Shown piece after piece: positions 1 to 9,057 of a DNA stretch of 64,000 nucleotides. The stretch's first letter is position 1. Each line of letters starts with the position of its first letter. The notes under the pieces are model-generated. The model searched no databases. It was given only the letters and a program-made list of their open reading frames with translations, and had not been told where the DNA came from. The stretch lies in NCBI RefSeq assembly GCF_900106035.1, contig NZ_FNUC01000003.1, positions 2,783,501 to 2,847,500 of the forward strand. Reading direction: 5' to 3'. The position numbers and the translations under genes are program-made. The DNA comes from Jiangella alba. Its GTDB lineage: Bacteria > Actinomycetota > Actinomycetes > Jiangellales > Jiangellaceae.

Positions 1-2
1 TG

Positions 3-725
3 GACGGCGCGCCGGTCGCCCGGGCCCGGCTGGACGCGCTCAGCACGCACCGCGCCGGGCTGCCCCGGCTGCCGCCGGCCGCGCAGCCGTGGCGGCGCAC
101 GTTCCGGCTGTGGCGGCACGGCACGAACCCGTACACCGAGACGCTGGACGAGCTGTTCGCGCAGGCCCGCGGCGTCCGCGTGCGCCGCGAGCCGGCTCGG
201 CCGCGCTATTCCAACCTCGGCTTCGAGCTGCTCGGGCACGGCCTCGCGGCCGCGGCCGGCACGACGTACGCGGCCATGGTCGAGCAGCGGCTGGCCGGGC
301 CGCTCGAGCTGACCGGCCTCTACGTGCCCGCCGACGCGACCCTGCTGCGGCCGTCCGCCCTCGCCGGGCGCAGCCGCCGGGGCCGCCCGCGCGATCCGTG
401 GGCCAACCCGGCGCTCGGGCCGGCCGGCGGCGTCCGCGCGTCGATCAGCGACCTCGCCCGGCTGATCGAGGCGCTGCTGGACGGGACGGCGCCCGGTGTG
501 GCCGCGCTGGAGCCGGTCGCGACGTTCGCCGGCGGCACCCGCATCGGCGCCGGCTGGGTCACCACCAGGGTGCGCGGCCGGGAGGTCACCTGGCACAACG
601 GCGGGTCCGGCGGGTTCCGGTCGTGGATCGGCCTCGACCGCGCCGCCGACACCGGCGTCGCCGTCCTCTCGGCCACCGCGGCCTCCGTCGACGGCGTCGG
701 GTTCCGGCTGCTCGCCTCGCCCTGA
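3..725 (+). CDS. Serine hydrolase, beta-lactamase/class C family (5' end outside window)
   Basis: C-terminal part of a penicillin-binding-protein-like serine hydrolase (esterase or peptidase type). The readable frame enters at the window edge and ends at TGA 723-725. Near the start is STHRAGLP, the segment that normally follows the catalytic SxxK block, so the nucleophile motif lies upstream of the window. The second catalytic motif is YSN (codon at 207), and HNGGSGGF (near 594) takes the place of the KTG/HxG box. No signal peptide can be judged. A GC-rich hairpin follows the stop. Family assignment is firm; the substrate is unknown. Confidence 0.85.
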   Translation, partial: DGAPVARARLDALSTHRAGLPRLPPAAQPWRRTFRLWRHGTNPYTETLDELFAQARGVRVRREPARPRYSNLGFELLGHGLAAAAGTTYAAMVEQRLAGPLELTGLYVPADATLLRPSALAGRSRRGRPRDPWANPALGPAGGVRASISDLARLIEALLDGTAPGVAALEPVATFAGGTRIGAGWVTTRVRGREVTWHNGGSGGFRSWIGLDRAADTGVAVLSATAASVDGVGFRLLASP

Positions 726-754
726 CCGCACACCCTGAGTCGCCTTCGACACCT

Positions 755-780
755 GCGCCGCCTGTCGGCAGGGGCGGCGC
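755..780 (+). terminator. GC-rich hairpin after serine hydrolase
   Basis: The arms gcgccgcc (755-762) and ggcggcgc (773-780) pair around a short inner cctg/cagg stem. It lies 30 bp after the stop codon and has no T-tract, as is common for terminators in high-GC actinomycetes. This is inference from structure and position only. Confidence 0.35.
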
Positions 781-888
781 GCCACACCCGGTCGTCCCCG
801 CCGAGCTGGGCAAGCACGGCAACAGGCCGACGGCATCCACCCGGGCGTGCTGAACACTCCGATGGGGCTTCCGAGCCGCCGAATATAT

Positions 889-918
889 GGTTGCAGCAGG
901 CAACCAGTCGGGTAGTCT
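889..918 (+). promoter_or_regulatory. Promoter with overlapping palindromic operator for the MFS gene
   Basis: A plausible sigma-70-type promoter reads TTGCAG (891-896), 16 bp spacer, TAGTCT (913-918). A perfect inverted repeat ggttgc-agcag-gcaacc (889-905) covers the -35 box, which is the expected position for a repressor operator in front of a drug-efflux-type MFS gene. No cognate TetR or MarR gene lies in the window, so the regulator is either upstream of the window or encoded elsewhere. Confidence 0.4.
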
Positions 919-981
919 GGCGGAGCACGTCGCCGCCGCCGTGCCCTCACCCCGCCCATGCCCGGTACGGCAGGAGCCCGC

Positions 982-2433
982 ATGACCGAAGCTGTCGCCA
1001 CCCTCGCCGCCGAGCGCCCCGGGGCCCGCCGCACCGCGACCCCGGGGCTCACGTTGCTGGCGCTCGGCGCGGCCGGGCTGGTGGTGTCGCTCCAGCAGAC
1101 GCTCGTGCTGCCGCTGCTCCCCCGGCTGCAGCAGACCTTCGACACGTCCGTCACCGCGGTCTCGTGGGTGTTCACCGCGACACTGCTGGCGGGCGCGGTC
1201 GCGACGCCGCTGCTGTCGCGGTTCGGCGACATGTACGGCAAGCGGCGGATGATCACGGTCACCATGGGCCTGTTGGTGGCCGGCTCGACGGTGTGCGCGC
1301 TGTCCGACTCCCTCGGCGTGCTGATCGCCGGGCGGGCCCTGCAGGGCGCGGCCGCGGCGGTCATCCCGCTGGCCATCGGGATCATCCGCGACACCTTCCC
1401 GCGCGAGCGGGTGATGTCGGCCATCGGCATCGTCAGCGCCACCATGGGTGTCGGCGGCAGCGCGGGCATGCTGGTCACCGGCGTCATCGCCGACCGCACG
1501 ACCAGCCACCACCCGGTGTTCTGGATCTCCGCCGGTATGGCCGGGCTGGCCATGCTGCTGGTGGTGCGGTTCACCGTCGAGGCGGGCGAGCGGCGCGGCG
1601 GCCGGCCCGACGTCGCCGGCGCGCTGCTGCTGGCCGGCTGGCTGGTCGGGCTGCTGCTGGGGATCAGCCAGGGCAACTCGTGGGGCTGGACCGACGGCCG
1701 CACGCTCGGCCTGTTCGCCGCCGCCGTCGTGCTGTGCGCCGCGTGGGTGCTGGTGGAGCGGCGGGTGCGCGAGCCGCTGGTGCACCTGCGGCTGCTGACG
1801 GGGCCGAAGTCGCTGTCGGCGAATCTCGCGTCGGTGCTGCTCGGCTTCGCCATGTTCGCGGCGTTCACGCTGGTGTCGAACCTCATCCAGACGCCGTCCG
1901 ACGTCGCCGGGTACGGCCTCAGCGGCTCGGTGCTCGACGTGGGCCTGTACATGCTGCCGAGCACCGTCACCATGCTGGTCTTCTCGGTGCTGGCCGGACG
2001 GTTCGAGGCCCGGCTCGGCCCGGCGTTCACGCTGGCCGTCGGCGCGACGTTCGCCGCGCTCAGCTACGTGTGGCTGGCCGTCAACCACGACACCCCGCTG
2101 GACGTCATGATCTTCAGCGGCATCCAGGGCATCGGCTTCGGCATCGCGTACGCGGCGCTCGGCACGCTCGCCGTCGAGCACGTCCCGATGCACCAGAGCG
2201 GCATCGCCAGCGGCATCAACTCGCTGGTCCGCACGGCCGGCGGCAGCGTGGCCAGCGCTGCGACGGCGGCCATCCTGACCGGCTCGCTCATCGCGGGCAC
2301 GTCCATCCCGAAGGTCGACGGCTACGTCGTCTCGTTCGTCATCGCCAGCATCGCCGCCGCGCTGACCGCCACCATCGCCGCCGTCCACGGGGTCCGGCAC
2401 CGCCGCCCGGCGCCGGTGCCGCTCCCCCGCTGA
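982..2433 (+). CDS. MFS transporter, DHA2 (14-TM) family
   Basis: Integral membrane proton-coupled exporter of 483 residues. The N-terminal motif-A-like loop GDMYGKRRM lies between helices 2 and 3, and GRALQGAAAAVIP resembles the motif-C/B region of drug-resistance DHA2 transporters. The length fits 14 helices. I chose the ATG at 982 rather than the one at 958 because ggcaggag lies just upstream at the right spacing. It stands alone with its own promoter and palindrome, and its 3' end converges on the deacylase gene with only 4 bp between the stops. The substrate is unknown. It is probably independent of the catabolic block that follows. Confidence 0.9.
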   Translation: MTEAVATLAAERPGARRTATPGLTLLALGAAGLVVSLQQTLVLPLLPRLQQTFDTSVTAVSWVFTATLLAGAVATPLLSRFGDMYGKRRMITVTMGLLVAGSTVCALSDSLGVLIAGRALQGAAAAVIPLAIGIIRDTFPRERVMSAIGIVSATMGVGGSAGMLVTGVIADRTTSHHPVFWISAGMAGLAMLLVVRFTVEAGERRGGRPDVAGALLLAGWLVGLLLGISQGNSWGWTDGRTLGLFAAAVVLCAAWVLVERRVREPLVHLRLLTGPKSLSANLASVLLGFAMFAAFTLVSNLIQTPSDVAGYGLSGSVLDVGLYMLPSTVTMLVFSVLAGRFEARLGPAFTLAVGATFAALSYVWLAVNHDTPLDVMIFSGIQGIGFGIAYAALGTLAVEHVPMHQSGIASGINSLVRTAGGSVASAATAAILTGSLIAGTSIPKVDGYVVSFVIASIAAALTATIAAVHGVRHRRPAPVPLPR

Positions 2434-2437
2434 CCGT

Positions 2438-4102
2438 TCAGTCGTCCGCCAGCGCCTCCTCCGCCACCGGCACCAGCGGGGCCGACGGCGCACGACCGTA
2501 CGCGGGCCCGCGCAGCGCCCGTCCCGGCCGGGCGCCGGTCATCGAGCCGTCGCGCAGCACCGCGGTGCCGGAGACGAACACGTCGGTGACGCCCTCGGCC
2601 AGCTGCCGCGGCCGCTCGAAGTTGGCCGGCGCCTGGCTGGCCTCCAGCGAGAACACGACGACGTCGGCCACGGCGCCGTCGCGCAGCACGCCGCGGTCGG
2701 GCAGCCCGAGCCGCTGCGCCGGGAACGACGACATCTTGCGCACCGCCTCGGGCAGCGAGAGCAGCTGCTCCTCCCGGACGAAGTCGGCCAGCACGCGGGT
2801 GAAGCAGCCGTACGCCCGCGGGCTCGGCGCCAGCCCGATGAAGACGGAGTCGCTGGCGATCATGCCCAGGGGGTGGCAGACGAACTTCCACAGCGTCATC
2901 GCGTGCGGGCTGGGCCGGGTGAACGTCGCGCCCGGGTTGGCCGCGACGAGGTCACAGATCACCCGGCCGAGCGACACGCCCAGGGTGCTGACCACCTCGG
3001 ACAGGTACCAGCCCTCGAAGCGGTCGTGCTCGGGGCTGGTGAGGTAGCCCAGCCGCAGGTCGGAGAACGGCGCGCTGGCGACGTACTGCCGGGCGGCGCC
3101 GCTGGACTCGACCTCGGCGGCGATGCGGTCGCGCGTCGCGCCGCCGGCCAGCCGCTCGCGCAGCCGGTCGGGCCCGCCCTCCTGCGCCCACAGCGGCAGC
3201 AGCCGGCTCAGCCGGGTGCCGCCCCACTCGTAGGTGTAGGTGTCGAACGTGACGTCGAGCCCGGCGTCGCGCTCGTCCTGCAGCAGGTCCAGCATCCGCT
3301 GCGCGCCGCCGGTGTAGGTCGCCCGGGCGGACCGGGAGAAGTGCGTGACCTGCAGCGGCGCGCCGGACCGGCGCGCGATGTCGACGGCCTCGCGGAACGG
3401 GTCGAGGTAGGTGTCGCCGAGTCCGTAGCGGACGTGCGTGTGGTACATGCCGCCCAGCTCGGCCGCCTCGGCCGCCAGCGCGATCAGCTCGTCCGTCGTC
3501 GCGTGCGCGCCCGGCGGGTAGTCCAGGCCGGTGGACAGGCCGAACGCGCCGTCGTACATCGCGTCGCGCACCTGGCCGCGCATGCGGTCCAGCGCCGCGC
3601 CGTCCGCGACGCCGGGCTCCCAGCCGAGCGCGTTGACCCGCAGCGCCGTGTTGCCGACCAGCGTCGCCACGTTCACCGCGAGCCGGCGGTCGTAGGAGTC
3701 CAGCTGGTCCGCGATCGAGCGCCAGCCCAGCGGCTCCGCGGGCAGCCCGGCGATGCCGGCGTTCTGCTCGGCGAACCCGTGCAGGTCGGCCGGCCGGTCG
3801 AACGGCGCGTACGACAGCCCGTCGACGCCGATGACCTCGGTGGTGACGCCCTGGCGGACCTTCATCTCCAGGTCCGGGTCGCCGAGCAGGACGAGGTCGG
3901 AATGACTGTGCAGGTCGATGAAGCCGGGCGCGACGACCAGCCCGGCCGCGTCGATCCGCTCCAGCGCCGGCACGTCCGCCGTGGCGCCGCGCAGCAGCGT
4001 CACCCGTCCGTCCCTGATCCCGACGGCGGCCGCGAAGGCCGGGTTGCCGGTGCCGTCGACGACGGTGCCGTGCTCGATCAGCACGTCGAACGGCGCGCTC
4101 AC
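2438..4102 (-). CDS. D-aminoacylase / N-acyl-D-amino-acid deacylase family amidohydrolase
   Basis: Predicted cytosolic zinc amidohydrolase of 554 residues. It carries the metal motif DLHSHSD (His65, His67) and later histidine and aspartate ligand segments THVR, VTHFS and IASDSV, matching D-aminoacylase architecture in order and length. The family's GNCG loop, which contributes a cysteine metal ligand, reads GVDG here (residues 91-94), with Asp in the cysteine position. It is therefore probably a distinct subfamily, and the substrate need not be an N-acyl-D-amino acid. The GTG start at 4102 overlaps the stop of the upstream enolase-superfamily gene (GTGA), so the two are translationally coupled and share the promoter at 5291-5319. 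Confidence 0.85.
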   Translation of the reverse strand: MSAPFDVLIEHGTVVDGTGNPAFAAAVGIRDGRVTLLRGATADVPALERIDAAGLVVAPGFIDLHSHSDLVLLGDPDLEMKVRQGVTTEVIGVDGLSYAPFDRPADLHGFAEQNAGIAGLPAEPLGWRSIADQLDSYDRRLAVNVATLVGNTALRVNALGWEPGVADGAALDRMRGQVRDAMYDGAFGLSTGLDYPPGAHATTDELIALAAEAAELGGMYHTHVRYGLGDTYLDPFREAVDIARRSGAPLQVTHFSRSARATYTGGAQRMLDLLQDERDAGLDVTFDTYTYEWGGTRLSRLLPLWAQEGGPDRLRERLAGGATRDRIAAEVESSGAARQYVASAPFSDLRLGYLTSPEHDRFEGWYLSEVVSTLGVSLGRVICDLVAANPGATFTRPSPHAMTLWKFVCHPLGMIASDSVFIGLAPSPRAYGCFTRVLADFVREEQLLSLPEAVRKMSSFPAQRLGLPDRGVLRDGAVADVVVFSLEASQAPANFERPRQLAEGVTDVFVSGTAVLRDGSMTGARPGRALRGPAYGRAPSAPLVPVAEEALADD

Positions 4103-5274
4103 CGGGTGCCCCCGAGGTCCAGGACGAACCGGGGCTCGGACCGCTCCAGCTCGTCGATCCGCAGCCGCGGACCCAGCCCGGGCGCGTCGTCGACCCGCCA
4201 GACGCCGTCGGTCACCTGCGGCGGATTCTCCACGTAGCGCTCCCAGTACGGCGCCTGCTCCGGCGTGATCATCGACTCGCTGAGCAGGAAGTTCGGCAGG
4301 GTCGCGGAGAGCTGCCAGGTGGCGGCGCTCTGCAGCGGCCCGAACGGGTTGTGGAACGCGACCGAGATGCCGTGCGCCTCGGCCAGGGTGGCGATCTTCT
4401 TCGCCGGCGTCAGGCCGCCGCAGATGCCGACGTCGGGCTGGGCGACGGCGACCGCGTGCTGCTCGATGAACGGCGCGCTGGACAGGTGGTTGCCCCACCG
4501 CTCGCCGGCCGCGATCGGCGTGCTGACCCGGCTGGACACCTCGCGCAGCCAGTCCGGCCGCTCGTACGGCACCGGCTCCTCGATGAACGTGAGGTCGTAC
4601 GGCGCCAGCGCCTCGGCCAGCCTGATCGCGTTCGGCACGTTGAGCCGGCCGTGGCAGTCGACCATGAGGTGGACCTCGGGCCCGGCGGCCTCGCGGGCGG
4701 CGGCGAAGTACTCGGCGATGTGGCCGAAGATCCACGGCGGCAGCAGCTCGGTCTCCGTCTGGCGCGGCGGGACCAGCTGGACCCGTTCGTGCCGGACGCT
4801 GGTGACCTTCTCGTAGAACCCGGGCAGCGTCGTCTTGATCGCGGTGAACCCGGCGGCGACCCGCGCACGGACCGTCTCGGCCAGCGCCTCCGGCGACTCG
4901 CCGGCCCGGGCGTGGGTGTAGACGCGCACCTCGTCGCGGAACGCGCCGCCGAGCAGCCGGTGCACGGGCACGCCGAGCGCCCGCGCGTTCAGGTCCCACA
5001 GCGCCATGTCGATGGCACTGATGCCGATGGTGAGCAGCGTGCCGCCGAGGAACGCGTCGCGGTACATGCGCTCGCCGAGCTGCTCGATCCGGGTCGGGTC
5101 CTGGCCGCGCAACTCGTCCCCGAGCTCCTCGATGAGCGCCACGATCGACCGCGTCCGCCGCCGCATGGCGACCTCGGCCTCCCCGACCGCGCCGTCGTCG
5201 GTCTCCACCTGGACGTACACGGCGTTGTAGAAGCCGAAATCCACCGGCCACGATCGAATTCGATCTATCTTCAT
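4099..5274 (-). CDS. Mandelate racemase/muconate lactonizing family enzyme (acid-sugar dehydratase-like)
   Basis: Enolase-superfamily protein of 391 residues with the capping domain at about 1-120 followed by the barrel. Visible metal ligands are Asp206 (MVDCHGR), Glu232 (FIEEP) and Glu258 (AAGERW), with His308 (FHNPFGP) as candidate general base. This arrangement is seen in galactonate/gluconate-type dehydratases of the mandelate racemase subgroup, so the likely reaction is dehydration of an acid sugar; the exact sugar is not readable. A strong Shine-Dalgarno (aaggaggtgcc) precedes the ATG. It is the first gene of a two-gene operon with the deacylase and diverges from the GntR gene, with a shared operator between them. 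Confidence 0.88.
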   Translation of the reverse strand: MKIDRIRSWPVDFGFYNAVYVQVETDDGAVGEAEVAMRRRTRSIVALIEELGDELRGQDPTRIEQLGERMYRDAFLGGTLLTIGISAIDMALWDLNARALGVPVHRLLGGAFRDEVRVYTHARAGESPEALAETVRARVAAGFTAIKTTLPGFYEKVTSVRHERVQLVPPRQTETELLPPWIFGHIAEYFAAAREAAGPEVHLMVDCHGRLNVPNAIRLAEALAPYDLTFIEEPVPYERPDWLREVSSRVSTPIAAGERWGNHLSSAPFIEQHAVAVAQPDVGICGGLTPAKKIATLAEAHGISVAFHNPFGPLQSAATWQLSATLPNFLLSESMITPEQAPYWERYVENPPQVTDGVWRVDDAPGLGPRLRIDELERSEPRFVLDLGGTR

Positions 5275-5290
5275 GGCACCTCCTTCCTAG

Positions 5291-5319
5291 AACCTAGGAC
5301 TTAGGTGTTTACTTAGCAA
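5291..5319 (-). promoter_or_regulatory. Promoter and GntR-type operator between dehydratase and gntR
   Basis: Read on the minus strand there is TTGCTA (5319-5314), 17 bp, then TAGGTT (5296-5291). The inverted repeat ACCTA-GGACT-TAGGT (5292-5306) overlaps the -10 box. Related palindromes stand before the genes at 9058, 22797/22913 and 26100/26139. Its position beside a FadR-type gntR gene suggests autoregulation and repression of the divergent dehydratase operon; that is inference. Confidence 0.6.
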
Positions 5320-5381
5320 GTGCTGAACTATGCTGCTGCCCCGGCCAACCCCGGTAACGGCTGAAAGGATGTGACGCGACG

Positions 5382-6161
5382 GTGGCGCGATCAGGCACAG
5401 AGACGGACGAGCCCGCGACCACGACACCCGACGACGACCGCCTCACCCGGCGGCTGTCCGACCACGGACGACGCGTGCCCCTGGGGGTCCAGGTGGCCGA
5501 GCGGATCCGCGCGGACATCTCCAAGGGCGGGCTGCAACCCGGCGACGAGCTGCCGTCCGAGGCCGAGTACGGCGAGCGGTTCGAGGTCAGCCAGCGCGTG
5601 GTCCGCGACGCCCTGCGCACTCTGAACAACGAGGGCATCATCTCCACGCGGCAGGGCAAGCGGGCCGTCGTCGGCAGCCTGCGCCCCGACGCGATGGGCA
5701 ACTACATCCGCTTCCTCGTCGACACCGACCCGGGCGCCATCGACGAGCTGATGGACTTCCGCGCCCTGCTCGAGGGGCACGCCGCCCGGCTGGCCGCCGA
5801 GCAGGCCACCGACGACGACATCGCGCAGATGAAGTCGGCGCTGGCCCGGGTGCTGGAGGCCGGCGACGACCTCGAGGCGCGCGTGCCCGCCGACCTGCGG
5901 CTGCACGAGCTGATCTCGCGGTCGTGCGGCAACCGGCTGGTCGACAGCATGCTCGGCGTGCTCGCCGACACGCTGGCCGAGGAGCGGCGGCGCGGCGCCC
6001 AGATCACCCGCCAGAAGGGCGTCGGGCACGACGAGACCAACCACCAGCACGTCGCCCTGATCGACGCGATCGCCGCCCACGACGGCGACGCCGCCCAGCG
6101 CAGCGCCGTCGAGATCGTCCAGCGGGCGCGCCGCTACTGGTCCACGGCCGCCCGCCCATGA
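5382..6161 (+). CDS. FadR-subfamily GntR transcriptional regulator
   Basis: Ligand-responsive DNA-binding protein of 259 residues. The N-terminal winged helix (about 35-100) contains ELPSEAEYGERFEVSQRVVRDALRTL-type sequence, and an all-helical FCD effector domain (about 115-250) carries the LHELI and NHQHVALIDAI segments that usually supply metal-binding His/Asp residues. The GTG start at 5382 has an AAAGGA about 12 bp upstream, which is long; no better start is in frame. The stop overlaps the propeller gene (ATGA). It lies beside the best-defined operator and is the only plausible regulator for the related operators in block 2. Confidence 0.9.
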   Translation: MARSGTETDEPATTTPDDDRLTRRLSDHGRRVPLGVQVAERIRADISKGGLQPGDELPSEAEYGERFEVSQRVVRDALRTLNNEGIISTRQGKRAVVGSLRPDAMGNYIRFLVDTDPGAIDELMDFRALLEGHAARLAAEQATDDDIAQMKSALARVLEAGDDLEARVPADLRLHELISRSCGNRLVDSMLGVLADTLAEERRRGAQITRQKGVGHDETNHQHVALIDAIAAHDGDAAQRSAVEIVQRARRYWSTAARP

Positions 6162-8545
6162 CCGCCCCGCCGGCCGGGGCGGCCTCGGGCGCCAGGGTGG
6201 TGCGGCGCTGGCCGACCGGCGCCGACGTCCGCCAGGTCGCGGAGTTCGCCGGGCCGGGCGGCGCGCCGTGCGTGCTGGTGCTGGCCGGCGCGACGCTGCA
6301 GGCGTGGCGGTGGGACGGCACGCTGCTGTGGTCGGACGGCACGTCGGCGGTGACGCGCGTGCTGCACGTGCGCGACGACACCGCGCTGGTGCTGACCGGC
6401 GAGCGGCTGTTGCGCCGGCTGGCGCTGCACACCGGCGACGTGACCTGGCGCGGCGAGGCGCCGGACGGGACGAACCTGTCCGGTGCGGGGTCGTCCAAGC
6501 TGGCGCTCGTCGGCGGCCGGCTGCTCTGGTTCACCGCGCCGACCTACGCGACCGCCGTCACCTGCCGCGAGCTGCTGCCCGGCGGTGACGTCTCGACGGT
6601 GTGGGTGCGCGAGTTCGCCGGCCACTACGACGCCGGGTTCGGCCCGGTGCTGGTGGTGGCGGACGTGCTCGGCACGGGCGAGCCGCAGCTGCTGCTGTCG
6701 ACCCGCACCGGCTCCGGCTACGGGACCGGCGACGCCGACGTCAGTACGGAACGGCTGGTGCTCGGGCGCGAGGACGGGCGGCTGCTGCAGCTGGTGCTGT
6801 CGGTGGCCGACGGCTCGACGCTGACCGAGGCCGCGTACCGGCCCGACCCCGGCGACTACCCGTGCGCCCGTCCGTACGGCCTGCTGACGACGGCGGCGGC
6901 GCCCGGCGGGCGCATCGTCGTGCTGGTGAGCTGCCAGGTCGAGGAGTACTACTCGGTGACGCGGGTCCGCGACGGCGAGCTGGCGCGGGCGTGGGGGCGG
7001 TTCGTCGAGAAGGACTGGCCGCACGACGCGCAGGAGCTGCGCCCCCAGGTCTCGTCCGTCGTGGAACGGCCCGGCGAGAACCCGTGGCTGGTCACCGGCC
7101 ACCACGACGGCGCGACGTGGACGACGGTGGTCGACGACGCCGTCACCGGCTCGCGCGTCGCGACGCTGGCCGGGCACTACTTCTGGGGCGTGACGGGTTC
7201 GGTCGCGGTCGTGTCGCCGGCGGTCTCGCGCGCCCTCACCGGCGCCGAGCCGACGCTGGCCGTGCGGCTGCCCGATCTCACCGTCGTCGCGTCCTTCACC
7301 GGTCATCCGGTGATCACTGGTGAGGACGAGCTCCCCGCCGAGCTGTCCTTCCACGCCGAGCGGCGCTCGCTGGTGGCGTTGGGCGACGGCCTGCTGATGC
7401 GGGAGCCATCAGGGTCCGCCGCGTGGTGGTCGCCGGTGTCCGGCGCGTCGGCGGCGCTGGGTGTCGCGGACGTGGCCGGAGCGTTCCCGGGGGCGTCCGG
7501 CGCGGCGGTGCTGGTGTCGTCCTCCGGCGCGCTGCACCGGGTTCTCGCCGACGGCTCGGCCGCGGGTTCGGTGCGGCCGGCCGGGCGGCGGGCGTCCGCA
7601 CTCGCCGTCACGTCCGCGTCCGGGCCGGTGGTGCTGCTGGACGGGCCGCGCGACAGCCGTGCCGTCCTTCCCGACGGTTCGGAACTGCCGCTACCCGGGC
7701 GGGTCGCGGCGGCCGGGCGGACGCCGTCCGGCGAGGTCGTCGTCGCCTGCCTGGAGGACACGGCGGTGCGCTGCTGGCGGCTGGAGCCGTCGGGCTGGTC
7801 GCCGGCCGGCGTGGTGGACACGCGCGGCCGCCCGAGCCACGCGCTGCTGTTCGACGACGCGTCGCTGCTGCTGGTGGCCTCGCGGACGGGCGTGCACACC
7901 GCCGACGTCGGCGTGCACCGGCTGGACGGGACGGCGCTCTGGCACGACGCCGCGCAGGGCCCGCACCCGAACCAGCCCGCCGTCGCCCGGACGCCGTCGG
8001 GCCGGTGGCTCGCCGCGTACGACGACCACGGCCAGTTCACGGCGCGCGACGCCCACACCGGCGAGGTGCTGACGAAGGACGACTGGACCGCCGCCTACAC
8101 AATGCCGCTGCGACTGGAGTCCGCGCCCGGCTGGCTGCGCGTCGGCGGCATCCACGGCATCGACCTCCTCGACGATTCCGGCGCGGTCCGCTGGCGGCAC
8201 GGCGCGCCGCTGTGGACGTACTTCCCCGGCGAGGCCGCGCTGGCCGGTCCGGTGCTCGGCTGCGTGACCCGGTCCGGCCGGCTGGACGCCTTCGAGGCCG
8301 CTTCCGGCCAGCTGCTCTGGAGCCTCGACCTCGGCCCCGTGGCCGTGCGGCCTCCCCTGCTCGCCGTCGACGGCGGGTTCGTCGCGGGGACCGCCGGTGG
8401 CGCATTGGTGGTGGTCGATGCCGCCGGCGGCCGGCGGGAGCTGCTACCCGGCCTCGGCGCCGCCGTCGAGACGTTGGCCGTGAGCGGGGCCGGCCTGCTG
8501 GCGGGCACCGCTGACGGGGTCGTGCACGAGGTCGGGTTCGGTTGA
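6158..8545 (+). CDS. Cytosolic PQQ-like/WD-type beta-propeller protein
   Basis: Large 795-residue protein made of short beta-blade repeats. Phrases such as GTLLWSDGTS, GTALWHD and GQLLWSLDLG recur in the manner of PQQ-like quinoprotein blades. There is no signal peptide or lipobox, so it should act inside the cell, unlike the other propellers here. It is coupled to the gntR gene by an ATGA overlap and probably cotranscribed. No catalytic motif is recognisable. It may be a binding or sensory scaffold working with the regulator, or an intracellular hydrolase-like propeller; the function is unassigned. Confidence 0.75.
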   Translation: MTAPPAGAASGARVVRRWPTGADVRQVAEFAGPGGAPCVLVLAGATLQAWRWDGTLLWSDGTSAVTRVLHVRDDTALVLTGERLLRRLALHTGDVTWRGEAPDGTNLSGAGSSKLALVGGRLLWFTAPTYATAVTCRELLPGGDVSTVWVREFAGHYDAGFGPVLVVADVLGTGEPQLLLSTRTGSGYGTGDADVSTERLVLGREDGRLLQLVLSVADGSTLTEAAYRPDPGDYPCARPYGLLTTAAAPGGRIVVLVSCQVEEYYSVTRVRDGELARAWGRFVEKDWPHDAQELRPQVSSVVERPGENPWLVTGHHDGATWTTVVDDAVTGSRVATLAGHYFWGVTGSVAVVSPAVSRALTGAEPTLAVRLPDLTVVASFTGHPVITGEDELPAELSFHAERRSLVALGDGLLMREPSGSAAWWSPVSGASAALGVADVAGAFPGASGAAVLVSSSGALHRVLADGSAAGSVRPAGRRASALAVTSASGPVVLLDGPRDSRAVLPDGSELPLPGRVAAAGRTPSGEVVVACLEDTAVRCWRLEPSGWSPAGVVDTRGRPSHALLFDDASLLLVASRTGVHTADVGVHRLDGTALWHDAAQGPHPNQPAVARTPSGRWLAAYDDHGQFTARDAHTGEVLTKDDWTAAYTMPLRLESAPGWLRVGGIHGIDLLDDSGAVRWRHGAPLWTYFPGEAALAGPVLGCVTRSGRLDAFEAASGQLLWSLDLGPVAVRPPLLAVDGGFVAGTAGGALVVVDAAGGRRELLPGLGAAVETLAVSGAGLLAGTADGVVHEVGFG

Positions 8546-9004
8546 CCTCACGTTCGCCAGGGTCTGCCACGTAGGCCGTCCCCCTGGCGCCCATTCTCTC
8601 AACCGCGCAACCGCGCCTCAAGTCCGCCCGAGGGGGTCGCTTCGCGACGACGAGGCGGACTTGACCCACGGCCCCGCGGCCAAGAACGGGCACCTATCAG
8701 GGGACGGGGAAAGACTGGGCACGCCCCGGTCTCGGCGGCCGTCGCCCGGCCCACCAGTTTGCCCGCCGCCGCCACCGCCGAGTTGATCAGCGCCGGGCAT
8801 GCCGACCACTCCGCCACCAGCCAACGCCGCACGCCGGGCACACCCACCAGCCGTCAACCACGGCACCTGGCACCGGGCACCGGCACCGGTCGGCGTCGGC
8901 ACCGGGCACCTGTCGGCGTCGAGCCCCGAGCGTCGGGCACCCGGGCCTCACTCGCACGCGTCTCCCCCGGTGAAACGGGGATGGACGGGGCAATTCCGCT
9001 CATG
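8546..9004. other. Gene-free spacer with nested hairpin and GGCACC-rich tract
   Basis: The spacer between the cytosolic propeller and the secreted protein gene holds no convincing gene. It contains a nested hairpin (8618-8664), a low-complexity stretch rich in GGCACCGG words (about 8869-8925, including two gtcggcgtcg copies) and, at its right edge, the twin operator upstream of the gene at 9058. Confidence 0.5.
8618..8664 (+). terminator. Nested hairpin, probable terminator of the gntR-propeller operon
   Basis: An 11-bp perfect outer stem, tcaagtccgcc (8618-8628) with ggcggacttga (8654-8664), encloses a second stem gtcgc-ttc-gcgac (8636-8648). It lies 73 bp after the propeller stop. There is no T-run, so factor-independent termination is not certain. 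Confidence 0.45.
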
Positions 9005-9040
9005 ATAGGACCTAGGTCATGTAACTAAGGTCCTAGGTCT
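9005..9040 (+). promoter_or_regulatory. Tandem pair of GntR-type operators
   Basis: Two copies of the palindromic word lie next to each other: taggacctaggt (9006-9017) and aaggtcctaggt (9028-9039). Both end before the Shine-Dalgarno taaggag of the gene at 9058. The doubling could give cooperative repression. The motif matches those at 5291, 22843, 22881 and 26113. Confidence 0.6.
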
Positions 9041-9057
9041 GTGGTAAGGAGCCCGCC

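Noticed and set aside
8869..8925. GGCACC-rich tract as an iteron or origin
   Set aside because: The words are irregularly spaced and explained by GC-rich low complexity; no replication gene is nearby.
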